Shown: piece after piece, positions 4,844-13,613 of the stretch
Layout of the letters: each line of letters opens with the position of its first letter
Numbering within the stretch: the first letter of the stretch is position 1
From: Planctomycetota bacterium
GTDB lineage: Bacteria > Planctomycetota > Phycisphaerae > WQYP01
DNA length: 26,785 nt
Direction of reading: 5' to 3'
Assembly (NCBI GenBank): GCA_021799715.1
Contig: JAJYZY010000015.1
Span: forward strand, 1 to 26,785
Program-made: the position numbers and the translations under genes
The notes under the pieces: model-generated
Database searches by the model: none
The model's input: only the letters and a program-made list of their open reading frames with translations
Told to the model about the DNA's origin: nothing

Positions 4844-7315
4844 CTAATTGGTCTTCCGCAGGGTGCGGCAGCCGAACAAGCCGCCGGCCATCATTCCGGG
4901 GTTCGCCTGTAAACGAACGGTAATGTGACGCTTTCCGGCGGTCAGATTCTCCGGCAAATTCCATTGCTGATGAAATAACTTGCCGGGATGATTGTTGTTA
5001 AGCGTTTCCGAGGCAATTCGTTGGCCGTCGGCCAGAATGTCAAAAACTCTGCCGCCCGCGTCGGAACCCCAGAATGTCATCATCAAGACCATGGGCTTGT
5101 CGGGCAATACCTTCATATTGAAGCTGAACCCGCCGCCGTTGCGGGCATCTCGCCAGGATCGCCCTTCAAAATTGCCGGTGTCACTATTTTCAATGTCAGA
5201 TAGATCGTGGCTTTGTTCCGAGGCGGCGTTGCCCGGCTGGAAATGATCGACGGTGTTTTTGGCAAGTTGCTTTTCCTTTGCGGCTTCGGCTTTGGCCTGA
5301 GCTTGCCGCTCCTGCCATTGTGCTTCAGTAAGTTGGTCGAAATAAACCACATATCGCTCATGGGCCACTTTATGAAAGGGTACAAGTGTCACATCATGCG
5401 GACGGCCCGCGCCGTGCGTGTGCCACACCAGCGGCTTGACAGCGTCGGGCTTAACCCAGGCGTCAACCGGTTGATCCGCCGGTACCATCACCGGTATGGT
5501 TACCGGATCGGGTATTTTGGCCCATTCGTACTGGTTGCCGTTGGCATACGGCACCGGCGGCAACATCAAATCATTGCCTAAAACCGCGGCCAATACCGTT
5601 GGCCCCGATAGAATCGCGAATTTCGTGGGATGATGCGCCATGCGCTCAATTCGCAGAGGTGTCTGCAATTGAATTTCCAACACGTCACCATCCGCCCACT
5701 GGCGGGAAATGTCCAAATACGTGCCCGGTTGGCCGGCGTTTATGGTCTTGCCGTTGAGTTTCACACTCATGGCCGGAGTAGACCAATAGGGGTGTCTTAA
5801 TTTAACCGTGGCCTGCGTGGGCTGCTGACACGTAAAGTCAATGCGGACACTGTTTTCATCCGGAAAGCGCGTGGTCTGCCGCACGGTCATTCCCCTGGCC
5901 TTCCAATTTAATTCCGTGGCCATGAACACGTTGATCCACAGCGTGTCATCCTTGTGGTAATAAACGCCGCGCGAGTATTTGGCGTGGTTCTCCATGCCGG
6001 TGCCCATGCAGCACCAGCAGGAATCCCATGGCGTGTTAAACGTCTTGAAGTGCCCCGGTCGCATGGACATGTAATATGTCATCATGCCGGTGGCCGGATC
6101 CTGCGAGCCGAGAATATGATTCACCAGGCCGCGCTCAAAAAAGTCGGCTGCCTCCATGGTAGCATTCCAACTGAAATAGTGTTCGGTAAGCTTGAGAATA
6201 TTGTAGGTGCAGCAGGTTTCCGCCGAGCCGACGGAAAGCTGCTGGTACGCATCATCCAGCGGGAAAAAGAATTCATGATTGGAGTTGCCGCCGAATACAT
6301 AAGTGCGATGCCGGGCCACATTCTCCCAGAAAAACTCGGCACCAGCGCGGTATTTGTCCGTTCCGGTGAGTTCATATTCACGGGCAATGCCAATGACCCG
6401 CGGAATATATTGATTGGAGTGGCACCCGGTAAGAATGTCCTTGCGGCGCATCAGCGGATCAAGCTGGGAATGTTCATTAAATGCTTCCGCTCCTTTGAGA
6501 TATTTGCGATCGCCGGTAATGCTGTAGACATCCACGAGCACTTCATTCATGCCGCCCTGCTCGCTGATGAGCATGGTCTGCATCTGCGCCGCGGAAAGCT
6601 TGGCGGGGTATTGCAGCGACCAGTCCGCCAGGCCGATGAGAATCTCTCTGGCCTGCGGCCGAGCCGTATGCAGCCAGGTATCGCGCAGTCCGGCGAGAAT
6701 TTTATGTATGGAATACCACGGCGACCACATACCGTTAAGTGAGAACGTGAATAGCGCATGGGGATCGCCGACGTTGATTTTGCCGTCCAGCGCATCACCA
6801 AATGCCTTGATGCTGCCGGGAAGGCCCGCCACATAACCGACAAATCGCGGGTCGATTTTGCCATTGGCCTTCTGACATTCCGCCAGCCGCGGCAGCAGAT
6901 AATCAATTTTTTCCAATAGGCGGTGATCCCGTGTGTGGGCATACATCATCGAACATGCCGACAGATAGTGTCCGCATATTGTTCCGCCCTGTCCACCGGC
7001 ATCCCACCCGCCCAGTGTCGGGGCTTTCGTAGGCAGGCGCGAAACTTTCTGAAACGACGCCAGCAGCCGATTGCAGTCATAAGCCAGCAGATAATTCTGA
7101 TCGCGGGTCATGTTTTCATGGAACGGCCCCGGCAGAATCTTCACATCCGCCAGATCAAAACTATACGCCTTCATCGGTAGCTCGCCGGAGTCAACGTACC
7201 CGGTCTGCGGCCCCTGCGGTATGCTGGCCCGTGTGACTTTGGCGGCCGCCAGTGCCATGCCGCCCGCCGCCGCGGTAAGTAATGCCTGCCGTCGTGTTGC
7301 TTTCGTTGGTTCCAT
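4844..7315 (-). CDS. Tat-exported GH127 beta-L-arabinofuranosidase-type glycosidase with C-terminal DUF6805-like domain
   Basis: This 823-residue protein starts with a Tat signal (ATRRQALLTAAAGG, residues 6-19). Residues ~50-600 are the GH127/DUF1680 (alpha/alpha)6 barrel and beta domains, with LGGWDAGG near 101-108, GGMNEVLVDVY near 254-264 and CHSNQYIP near 298-305. The metal/catalytic set known from the bifidobacterial enzyme HypBA1 is present: E366-x-C368 in SAETCC and the adjacent cysteines C435-C436 in CWCCMGTG. Residues ~680-823 form an extra domain (FEGRSWRDARNGGGF, VRLQANPG) like the DUF6805 tail of many GH127 proteins. The start ATG at 7315 has GGAGGA 7 bases upstream. It is first of a two-gene unit with GH27. 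Expected role: extracytoplasmic release of L-arabinofuranose from plant glycoproteins or arabinan. Confidence 0.88.
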   Translation of the reverse strand: MEPTKATRRQALLTAAAGGMALAAAKVTRASIPQGPQTGYVDSGELPMKAYSFDLADVKILPGPFHENMTRDQNYLLAYDCNRLLASFQKVSRLPTKAPTLGGWDAGGQGGTICGHYLSACSMMYAHTRDHRLLEKIDYLLPRLAECQKANGKIDPRFVGYVAGLPGSIKAFGDALDGKINVGDPHALFTFSLNGMWSPWYSIHKILAGLRDTWLHTARPQAREILIGLADWSLQYPAKLSAAQMQTMLISEQGGMNEVLVDVYSITGDRKYLKGAEAFNEHSQLDPLMRRKDILTGCHSNQYIPRVIGIAREYELTGTDKYRAGAEFFWENVARHRTYVFGGNSNHEFFFPLDDAYQQLSVGSAETCCTYNILKLTEHYFSWNATMEAADFFERGLVNHILGSQDPATGMMTYYMSMRPGHFKTFNTPWDSCWCCMGTGMENHAKYSRGVYYHKDDTLWINVFMATELNWKARGMTVRQTTRFPDENSVRIDFTCQQPTQATVKLRHPYWSTPAMSVKLNGKTINAGQPGTYLDISRQWADGDVLEIQLQTPLRIERMAHHPTKFAILSGPTVLAAVLGNDLMLPPVPYANGNQYEWAKIPDPVTIPVMVPADQPVDAWVKPDAVKPLVWHTHGAGRPHDVTLVPFHKVAHERYVVYFDQLTEAQWQERQAQAKAEAAKEKQLAKNTVDHFQPGNAASEQSHDLSDIENSDTGNFEGRSWRDARNGGGFSFNMKVLPDKPMVLMMTFWGSDAGGRVFDILADGQRIASETLNNNHPGKLFHQQWNLPENLTAGKRHITVRLQANPGMMAGGLFGCRTLRKTN

Positions 7316-7733
7316 TGGAAAATCCTCCGCAATAAGTGCCGCGTCCGCCAGACGCCAAATGCGTTAACACGCCGCCGCAGTGGCGGCAACAAATGTTCCT
7401 TCTCAGATGGTAACGGAAAGCCAGGGGCAATCCAAGGCCTTGCGGCGACTGTTATCGGAATCTCTTTTGCGTCCGGTTCGCGGTTATTGGACTCTGCGCG
7501 TGGCGTGTAACGTGTGATAACCATAAATATGCTGAAAAATCAACATTTTTCTTTGACTCCGCACGTAATAACTCTATAGTGAATTTATCAGATGCGTCGG
7601 GCATCGGGAGAGAAGAGAAAACTCAATTCCCGTTTGCCGACTTTTGTAAGTTGCTGATTGTTTGTGGCGGCGTTGCAGGGCCGCACGGCAAGAATGTAGC
7701 GGTGTATTTTTAGAAAGCATCAGGGGTATTGCG
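7316..7733. other. Divergent intergenic region between GH127 and the PEP-CTERM genes
   Basis: These 418 bp hold the GH127 ribosome site at one end and a convincing plus-strand promoter (7553-7580). The minus-strand promoter for the glycosidase pair should also lie here, but I see no good -35/-10 pair for it. The plus-strand transcript would have a leader of about 145 bases. No gene or RNA gene recognised. Confidence 0.6.
7553..7580 (+). promoter_or_regulatory. Sigma70-like promoter of the PEP-CTERM gene pair
   Basis: TTGACT (7553-7558), a 16-base spacer and TATAGT (7575-7580), each 5 of 6 to consensus, in an A/T-rich surround. It lies about 150 bp upstream of the ATG at 7734. Confidence 0.65.
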
Positions 7734-8537
7734 ATGTTCAATCATTCTTTGATTACTCTGGCCGCGGCGGCCACGATTTCACTGGCGGCCACCACCGCGC
7801 ATGCAGATTCCGTGGCATTGACCGTGGTGGATATCGGATCGACCGTTGCACCGGTAACGTATCTGGGATCAGCGGGATCAGGATTCTCTCCCGTTAGCTC
7901 AGGCGGCACGCAAAGCCTGGGAAATTTTCAGTACAATATCTCCGATCTGGCGAACCTGGGAGTCGCGGCGACATCGCAACCGACTGCGGCGTTATACTAT
8001 ACCGCTTCGACAATCTCCAATATCGGCACCACGACCGATACGCTGGAATTGATTTTAAGCGCTACCGGATTTGGCTTAAGCAGCTCCGGCACATATAACG
8101 CTGTGCAGTTCAATCACAGTGATGGTGGAACGTTTGAGGGCGGCGTTTTCAGCATGAATTTGCAAACCTTTGCCGATTCCGCCAACACCTTGTTTACAAC
8201 GGCTCCCACCGTGGGTGACACCACGGCCGCCACATCTGCGAGCACTGGAGCGTTCAGTTCAACATCCACAACATTGACGGATTACAGTTTATCCGCGGCA
8301 TCCGCGGGTGGCTTGGCGGTTTCCGGCGTGCCCTATTCACTGACAACAGTGTTGCAGGTAACGCTGGCCCCGAACCAGTCTCTGAGCCTGACGAATAACG
8401 GCCAAAGCTTCATATCAGCCGCAAATGTCTCTCAGGCCAATACGCCGGAACCGGCGGTTTTGCCTGTCTTTGCGGCGGGTTTGCTGGGATTGGGCTTGTT
8501 GGGCCGCCGGGGTGTCCGCTTTGGATTTGGCCGGTAA
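7734..8537 (+). CDS. Exported protein with PEP-CTERM sorting signal
   Basis: A 267-residue protein. The N-terminus (MFNHSLITLAAAATISLAAT, then AHA at the cleavage region) is a signal peptide. The mature part is rich in Ser, Thr, Gly and Ala with beta-type alternation and no recognisable enzyme motif. The C-terminus reads TPEP, then a hydrophobic segment (LPVFAAGLLGLGLLG) and a basic cluster (RRGVRFGFGR), the three parts of a PEP-CTERM signal processed by exosortase. The ATG at 7734 has AGGGG 8 bases upstream and is followed directly by the signal peptide; an upstream in-frame start at 7662 would bury it. The next gene, 59 bp downstream, looks like a paralogue. Likely a surface or matrix protein. 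Confidence 0.75.
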   Translation: MFNHSLITLAAAATISLAATTAHADSVALTVVDIGSTVAPVTYLGSAGSGFSPVSSGGTQSLGNFQYNISDLANLGVAATSQPTAALYYTASTISNIGTTTDTLELILSATGFGLSSSGTYNAVQFNHSDGGTFEGGVFSMNLQTFADSANTLFTTAPTVGDTTAATSASTGAFSSTSTTLTDYSLSAASAGGLAVSGVPYSLTTVLQVTLAPNQSLSLTNNGQSFISAANVSQANTPEPAVLPVFAAGLLGLGLLGRRGVRFGFGR

Positions 8538-8596
8538 AGCTGACAGGAGTATCAGTCATTTATTTGAATTGCGTCCACCGAAAGGGGAGAATCACA

Positions 8597-9340
8597 ATGA
8601 AACCAAACATGATTTACGCCGGAGTTTGCGGATTGTTACTTTCAGGAGTTGCAACGTCCGCGGTCAACGCATCGCTGGTGGCAACATTCAGCGTTGGTGC
8701 CGATACCACAACGCTTACAGGTGCGCCGGATGGCAGCGGCCAGAACCTGCAAATTCAATCCAGTATGTTATCTGGGTTGGGCGGCATGAACATATACGGT
8801 TTTTCCGCATCATCCAACAGCCCGTCAGCACCGGCCAATGGCCAAGTGCCAATTGAAAAGGCTGCGGCGACCGTTGTAGCGGCGAATGCCGGCAGTACGT
8901 TTCAAACATTGACCATCAATCTTTCGGATAATGGCTTTTCAGCCAACTCGCCGGGGGCATCTGCTCTTTTAACCGGTGCCGCCTCGGTGACATTTTTTGC
9001 AGTTGCATCCGGCAGCCAGACCTTGGACTATTTCCAATATGCCAGCTCCGCCAACAGTGTGTCCGTCGCTTCGAGTATTCTCACGTTCAATCCCGCATTG
9101 GCTGGAAATGTCGCAACGGAAAATGTGGCGGTTGGACCGGTTGAATTCGCCTTCTCAAATCCTTACACGTTGGGTTCCACGCTTACGCTGGGACTCAATC
9201 CCGGTGATAGCGCCACGCTGACGTTCCAGACGGACCCCACCCCCGCAGCTTTGCCGCTTCCGGGCACCAGCGCACTATTGGCTCTGGGCCTTTCCGGGCT
9301 TAGCGGCCTTGCATTGCTGCGGCGGAAGCGCTTCGTCTAA
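8597..9340 (+). CDS. Exported protein with PEP-CTERM-like C-terminus, second of a tandem pair
   Basis: A 247-residue protein with signal peptide (MIYAGVCGLLLSGVATSAVNA region) and a Ser/Thr/Ala-rich mature part. The tail has hydrophobic LLALGLSGLSGLALL followed by RRKRFV, the layout of a PEP-CTERM signal, but the residues before it are ALPLPG rather than PEP, as in VPLPA-type variants. Shared layout with the preceding gene, such as a TLTINLS / TLELILS strand near the middle and a proline-ended beta segment before the tail, suggests paralogy. ATG at 8597 follows GGGGAGA. No promoter is seen in the 59-bp gap, so it should be co-transcribed with 7734-8537. Confidence 0.7.
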   Translation: MKPNMIYAGVCGLLLSGVATSAVNASLVATFSVGADTTTLTGAPDGSGQNLQIQSSMLSGLGGMNIYGFSASSNSPSAPANGQVPIEKAAATVVAANAGSTFQTLTINLSDNGFSANSPGASALLTGAASVTFFAVASGSQTLDYFQYASSANSVSVASSILTFNPALAGNVATENVAVGPVEFAFSNPYTLGSTLTLGLNPGDSATLTFQTDPTPAALPLPGTSALLALGLSGLSGLALLRRKRFV

Positions 9341-9699
9341 TGAACGCACCACCCGCACCCGAAGAATTTGACGGCGTGAGCTATCGGCTTTAGCATTCCA
9401 TTCCAAGCCCGCACAAACGTGCTCTCGGGCATATTGGTAGCATGGTATTTGATATTGCGCGGTTACAGCCGGAATCCCTGCAGGCCGTGACCTTGGCACT
9501 CTATAGCTCCCATGGCTCTTGCCATGACGGGTAGAAATGGCTCAAGAATCAGGCGTAATGGGATGATGTCCTGGCGCAGCCCGCCGCCGTGCGACCAGCG
9601 CTTGGCGGAAATGCCGGACAATATCGACCTGTGGGCTTGCCGGCGGATTCGTTGATTTGTGTGCCTGTGTGCGCGGTGCGCCCTGTCAAGGAGAAAGAA
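9341..9699. other. Intergenic region before the SPFH gene
   Basis: These 359 bp have no defensible gene. A perfect 6-bp hairpin with tetraloop (CATGGC 9511-9516, TCTT, GCCATG 9521-9526) lies midway without a T run. AAGGAG at 9688-9693 is the ribosome site of the next gene. I see no convincing promoter and no terminator for the PEP-CTERM pair. Confidence 0.5.
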
Positions 9700-11688
9700 A
9701 TGGATATTGGGACGGTTCCGATTGTGTTGATCGTTCTGGCGGTGGCCGCGGTTGGGCTGCTGATCTTTATTTTAGCCAGCCGGATGATTGTATATGTTCC
9801 GAATTCCAAGGTGGGAATTGTTGAAAAATTGTGGAGCACCGGCGGGTCCATATCCACTGGAATTCTCTCCCATGATCAGCGCGCGGGCTTTCAGGTGGAT
9901 TTATTGCGCGGCGGCCTGCATTTCTTCACGCCCTTCCAGTACCACATTCACAAAGTGCCGCTGGTGACCGTCCCGCAGGGGCGCATCGGCTATGTCTTTG
10001 CGCGCGACGGCAGGCCGTTGCAGTCTTCGCAGGTTCTGGCCTCCAACAGCGTGGCGAATAATTTTGAGGACGCCCGGTCGTTTTTACGCGATGGCCAGAA
10101 AGGTCCGCAGCGCAAGCTGCTGCGCGAGGGTACGTACGCCCTGAATTTGGCGCTGTTTGTCGTGATTACCGGAGATGGCGCGAGTTTCAACATATACAGC
10201 CACAGTTTGAGCGATCAGGATAAAACCATGTTTCAGGGAATGGCGAAACTCATCGCGGATCGCAACGGATTTTCGCCGGTGGTCATCGGCAACAGCGATG
10301 ATACCATCGGCATTGTGACCATTCATGACGGAATGCCGCTGATTGACGGCGAAATCATTGCGCCGATGGTCGGTGATGCCGCGAATGATCACAATAACTT
10401 CCAGAACGCCGAAGCATTTGTGCAGGCGGGGGGCAAACGCGGGCGGCAGCACCAGGTTCTTCTGGAGGGTACGTATTACATCAATCGGCTCTTTGCCACC
10501 GTTGAAATGGAGCCTAAAACGGTCATTCCCGTGGGGTTTGTCGGGGTGGTGGTCTCGTATACGGGCCTGAAAGGCGAGGATATTTCCGGCGACGCCTACC
10601 GCCACGGTGAACTGGTCAAGCAGGGGTGCAAGGGTGTTTGGGAAATGCCGCTGCTGCCGGGCAAATATGCGTTTAATGTCTATGCGGGCAATGTGGTTCT
10701 AGTGCCGGTGACAAATTTCATATTGAAGTGGGCCAACGAAGTGACCGCATCGCACAAGCTTGATGAAAACCTTTCGGAAGTTTCGCTGATTACGCGTGAC
10801 GCCTTCGAGCCAACACTTCCGTTGTCCGTGGTACTGCATATCGATTATCGCAAGGCTCCGCTGGTGATTCAGCGCTTCGGCGATATTAAAAAGCTCGTCG
10901 AACAGACACTGGACCCCATGGTCAGCGCATATTTCAAAAATATCGGTCAAAATCGCACGCTTATAGAACTGCTGCAGGACCGCAGCCAGATACAGAATCA
11001 GGCCTCGCAGGAAATGCGCGACCGGTTTGCCATGTATAACCTGGAACTCCAGGAAGTGCTGATCGGCACGCCCCATCCGCCAAAAACGTCCGGCACTGAT
11101 CACATTGAGCAGATTCTGGGACAGTTGCGGGATCGGCAGGTGGCCCGTGAACAGGTTGAAACCTACAAGCTCCAGCAATTAAGCGCGGAACAGGAACGAT
11201 CCCTGCGCGAAGCGGAAGCCAAGGCCGGACAGCAGGGTGAAATTACAAAATCCGCGCTGGCCATTGAAATCAATGAAAATATGGGCAAAGCGGCGCTGGC
11301 CAAAGCCCAGCAGGATGCCGAAAGAGTACGCGTGGAAGCCCGCGCCAACGCCGAACGCCTCAAACAGGAGGGCGAAGGCGAAGCCTCAAAAGTCCAGCAG
11401 ATCGGTTTTGCGAATGCGGCCGCCACCGCCAAACAGGTGGAAGCTTACGGTGGCCCGCAATATCAGATGTTGCAGCAGATAATGACCCGCATCGCCGAGG
11501 CGGCGGAAAATGGACATCTGGCGTTGGTGCCGCAAATTATGGTTAACGGCAACGCGGCGGGCGGAACGTCCGGCGCGCCGATGGCGCAGGGCGGCGGCCT
11601 GATTGACGGACTGCTGGCCATGATGCTGTCGGATAAGCTACACGCACAGATACCGCCGGCCAACACCGCCAAACCAAAGGAATCCTGA
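9700..11688 (+). CDS. SPFH/band-7 (flotillin-like) membrane-anchored protein with internal repeats
   Basis: A 662-residue protein. Residues 7-27 form one N-terminal membrane segment (IVLIVLAVAAVGLLIFILAS region). Residues ~30-480 form an enlarged SPFH region; ~480-585 is a Glu/Ala/Lys/Gln-rich coiled coil as in flotillins; AYGGPQYQMLQQIM near 582-595 is flotillin-like; the tail is Gly/Ala-rich. Within the SPFH part a module occurs about three times (95-152, 203-264, 275-328): PxG.xG.V, then G.KG, then LxEGTYxxN or LPGKYAFN. The ATG at 9700 has AAGGAG 6 bases upstream; an earlier in-frame ATG at 9589 adds a non-membrane, non-conserved leader. Family role: scaffolding of membrane microdomains. 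No NfeD-like partner gene is next to it. Confidence 0.8.
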   Translation: MDIGTVPIVLIVLAVAAVGLLIFILASRMIVYVPNSKVGIVEKLWSTGGSISTGILSHDQRAGFQVDLLRGGLHFFTPFQYHIHKVPLVTVPQGRIGYVFARDGRPLQSSQVLASNSVANNFEDARSFLRDGQKGPQRKLLREGTYALNLALFVVITGDGASFNIYSHSLSDQDKTMFQGMAKLIADRNGFSPVVIGNSDDTIGIVTIHDGMPLIDGEIIAPMVGDAANDHNNFQNAEAFVQAGGKRGRQHQVLLEGTYYINRLFATVEMEPKTVIPVGFVGVVVSYTGLKGEDISGDAYRHGELVKQGCKGVWEMPLLPGKYAFNVYAGNVVLVPVTNFILKWANEVTASHKLDENLSEVSLITRDAFEPTLPLSVVLHIDYRKAPLVIQRFGDIKKLVEQTLDPMVSAYFKNIGQNRTLIELLQDRSQIQNQASQEMRDRFAMYNLELQEVLIGTPHPPKTSGTDHIEQILGQLRDRQVAREQVETYKLQQLSAEQERSLREAEAKAGQQGEITKSALAIEINENMGKAALAKAQQDAERVRVEARANAERLKQEGEGEASKVQQIGFANAAATAKQVEAYGGPQYQMLQQIMTRIAEAAENGHLALVPQIMVNGNAAGGTSGAPMAQGGGLIDGLLAMMLSDKLHAQIPPANTAKPKES

Positions 11689-11831
11689 TTCGCGACGGCA
11701 ATTGCGGGATCATTCACGCGGCTTGTGCCGGACGGTATGGTACCGCAGCTGTCCCGTCCCGGATTCAATGCTGCGGGAGTGTATCGTGGTCGGCAAATGC
11801 GCTGTGGAATTTTAGCGGTGATGGTCTGCAA

Positions 11832-13430
11832 TTAGCGCGGGCCGCGGCGGCCGGGTTTTGCGCGTCCGCCTTGTCTGTCATCGCGTCGCTGCTGCCAGAA
11901 CGGCACGCCGCCGGAGCGAGCGGGCCCGGATCGCGGATGGGGGGGCTTTCCACCGAAACGCCGGCCCGGGTTGCCTGTTGCGGGCCGATCGGATTGTCCG
12001 CCTTGGCCACCTTGTCCGCTTTGGCCAAAGTGCCGCGGGCCAAACTTCCGTGGTGCATCGGATGGATGTTGTCCAGAGCGTCCGCCGCCGCTGCGTTGTT
12101 CAAAGTGTCCGCCGCGCGGATGTTGCGGTCGCTGGGGTGCCGATGGATGCGCCGTGCTCCCGAATGCGTGCGATTCATTGGCGTCGGGGCGGCTGGGTTT
12201 GGATTTCTCACGCCGCGCCCGCTCTTCGGCCTTACGCTGGCGAATGGCGGCAATTCGTTGTTCAATCGGAACTTCCAGAGCTTCAACGGATTTCTGGGCG
12301 TAATCAAAATCAGGCAAAGTCACGCGCGGCAGGCGTTTTCCGATGGTCTTTTCGATATAGCGGAGGTTTGATTCCTCATCCGGCGCCACAAATGTAAAAG
12401 CATCACCGGTGGCCGATGCGCGGCCCGTGCGCCCGATGCGGTGAACGTAATCTTCGGGGATGTGCGGACAATCGAAATTTATAACATGTGAAACATCGGC
12501 AATATCAATGCCGCGCGCGGCGATGTCCGTGGCCACCAGCACGCGGAATTTACCGGATTTGAAGCCGGATAATGCGCTGCTGCGCTGCGCCATGGAACGA
12601 TTGCCGTGGATGGGGGCGCAGGAAATATGGTGTTTTTCCAATGTTGCCGCCAGGCGGTTGGCCCGGTGTTTGGTGCGGGTGAAACAGATGACCGACTCGA
12701 GTCCCTGATTATCAAGCAGTTTGATCAGCAAGGCTGATTTGAGATGCTGGGCAATGGGATAAATGGCCTGGGTGATGGCGGCCGGAGGGGTTGATTGCCG
12801 ATCTATCTGAATGGTTACCGGGTCCTTGAGCATTTCGCGGGTAAGCTGACGGATTTCCGGGGGCATTGTCGCGGAAAAAAACAGCGTTTGCCGTTTGACC
12901 GGCAGCATTTTGAGAATTCTCCGGATATCCGGAAGAAATCCCATATCCAGCATGCGGTCCGCTTCATCCAGGATCAGAATTTCCAGTCCGTCAAATTTGG
13001 CATAGGATTGCCGGAGATGATCCAGAAGCCGTCCCGGCGTGGCAATTAAAATTTCCGTTCCGGTGCGAAAGGCGTGCGCCTGGGGTCCCATGCTCAGGCC
13101 GCCGATAATCGCCGCGCCCGATATGGGGGTGTGGACGGCCAGTGAATTCAGGTTTTCAAGTATCTGGGTGGCCAGTTCGCGTGTCGGCGTTAATACCAGC
13201 GCCCGCGCAGTGCGGCGCGACTGTTGCGGTTGACGAGTCATTAAATGGTGAATCGTGGGCAGCATGAAGGCGGCGGTTTTACCCGATCCGGTGGCAGCAC
13301 AGGCTAATACATCCCTGCCTTCCATGGCCGGTACAATGGCCTGGGCTTGAATCGGCGTCGGGTGGGTAAACGCGAGGTCTTTAATGCCGCGCAGGATGTC
13401 GGCATGCAGGCCGAAAGAAGAAAAGGACAT
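11832..13430 (-). CDS. rhlE: DEAD-box ATP-dependent RNA helicase, RhlE-type, with long RGG-like tail
   Basis: A 532-residue protein with all DEAD-box motifs in order: Q motif FTHPTPIQAQAI (21-32), Walker A ATGSGKT (46-52), PTRELA (82-87), TPGR (131-134), DEAD (155-158), SAT (186-188), ATDIAARGID (300-309) and HRIGRTGR (330-337). After residue ~400 comes a highly charged linker and then about 120 residues rich in Gly, Arg, Pro, Gln and Ser, an RNA-binding tail typical of RhlE-group proteins. The ATG at 13430 has GGAG 4 bases upstream and begins the standard MSFSSFGL start; the upstream in-frame ATG at 13502 lacks support. It unwinds RNA in ribosome assembly or mRNA turnover. The symbol is by family resemblance; CsdA-like naming is possible. 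Upstream lies an inverted repeat over the promoter. Confidence 0.9.
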   Translation of the reverse strand: MSFSSFGLHADILRGIKDLAFTHPTPIQAQAIVPAMEGRDVLACAATGSGKTAAFMLPTIHHLMTRQPQQSRRTARALVLTPTRELATQILENLNSLAVHTPISGAAIIGGLSMGPQAHAFRTGTEILIATPGRLLDHLRQSYAKFDGLEILILDEADRMLDMGFLPDIRRILKMLPVKRQTLFFSATMPPEIRQLTREMLKDPVTIQIDRQSTPPAAITQAIYPIAQHLKSALLIKLLDNQGLESVICFTRTKHRANRLAATLEKHHISCAPIHGNRSMAQRSSALSGFKSGKFRVLVATDIAARGIDIADVSHVINFDCPHIPEDYVHRIGRTGRASATGDAFTFVAPDEESNLRYIEKTIGKRLPRVTLPDFDYAQKSVEALEVPIEQRIAAIRQRKAEERARREKSKPSRPDANESHAFGSTAHPSAPQRPQHPRGGHFEQRSGGGRSGQHPSDAPRKFGPRHFGQSGQGGQGGQSDRPATGNPGRRFGGKPPHPRSGPARSGGVPFWQQRRDDRQGGRAKPGRRGPR

Positions 13431-13531
13431 AACGCTCCAATAGAATAACCGATCCCGCGAACGCTCAACCGCGGGGTTCGATGAATTTTCCCGCGTAAGC
13501 AACTCAACATTGAGGGGTTCATCGTCGGGAA

Positions 13532-13574
13532 GGATGATTGCTACAATGGTAGCCGATCATCCAAAACAAAGCAA
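13532..13574 (-). promoter_or_regulatory. Candidate helicase promoter overlapped by an inverted repeat
   Basis: Minus strand TTGCTT (13569-13574), 17-base spacer, TACCAT (13546-13551), each about 4 of 6. The -10 lies inside an inverted repeat: GGATGAT (13532-13538) pairs with ATCATCC (13556-13562) and GCTAC (13540-13544) with GTAGC (13549-13553), 12 bp in all with small bulges. It may be an operator, or a structure at the start of the roughly 110-base leader. Confidence 0.4.
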
Positions 13575-13613
13575 ATTGGGGGATATTGCATTTTTTTAAG
13601 CCCGGACAGGAGC

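Noticed and set aside
7316..7552. CRISPR, riboswitch or small RNA in the GH127 upstream region
   Set aside because: No repeated units or recognisable aptamer fold seen; only weak short inverted repeats.
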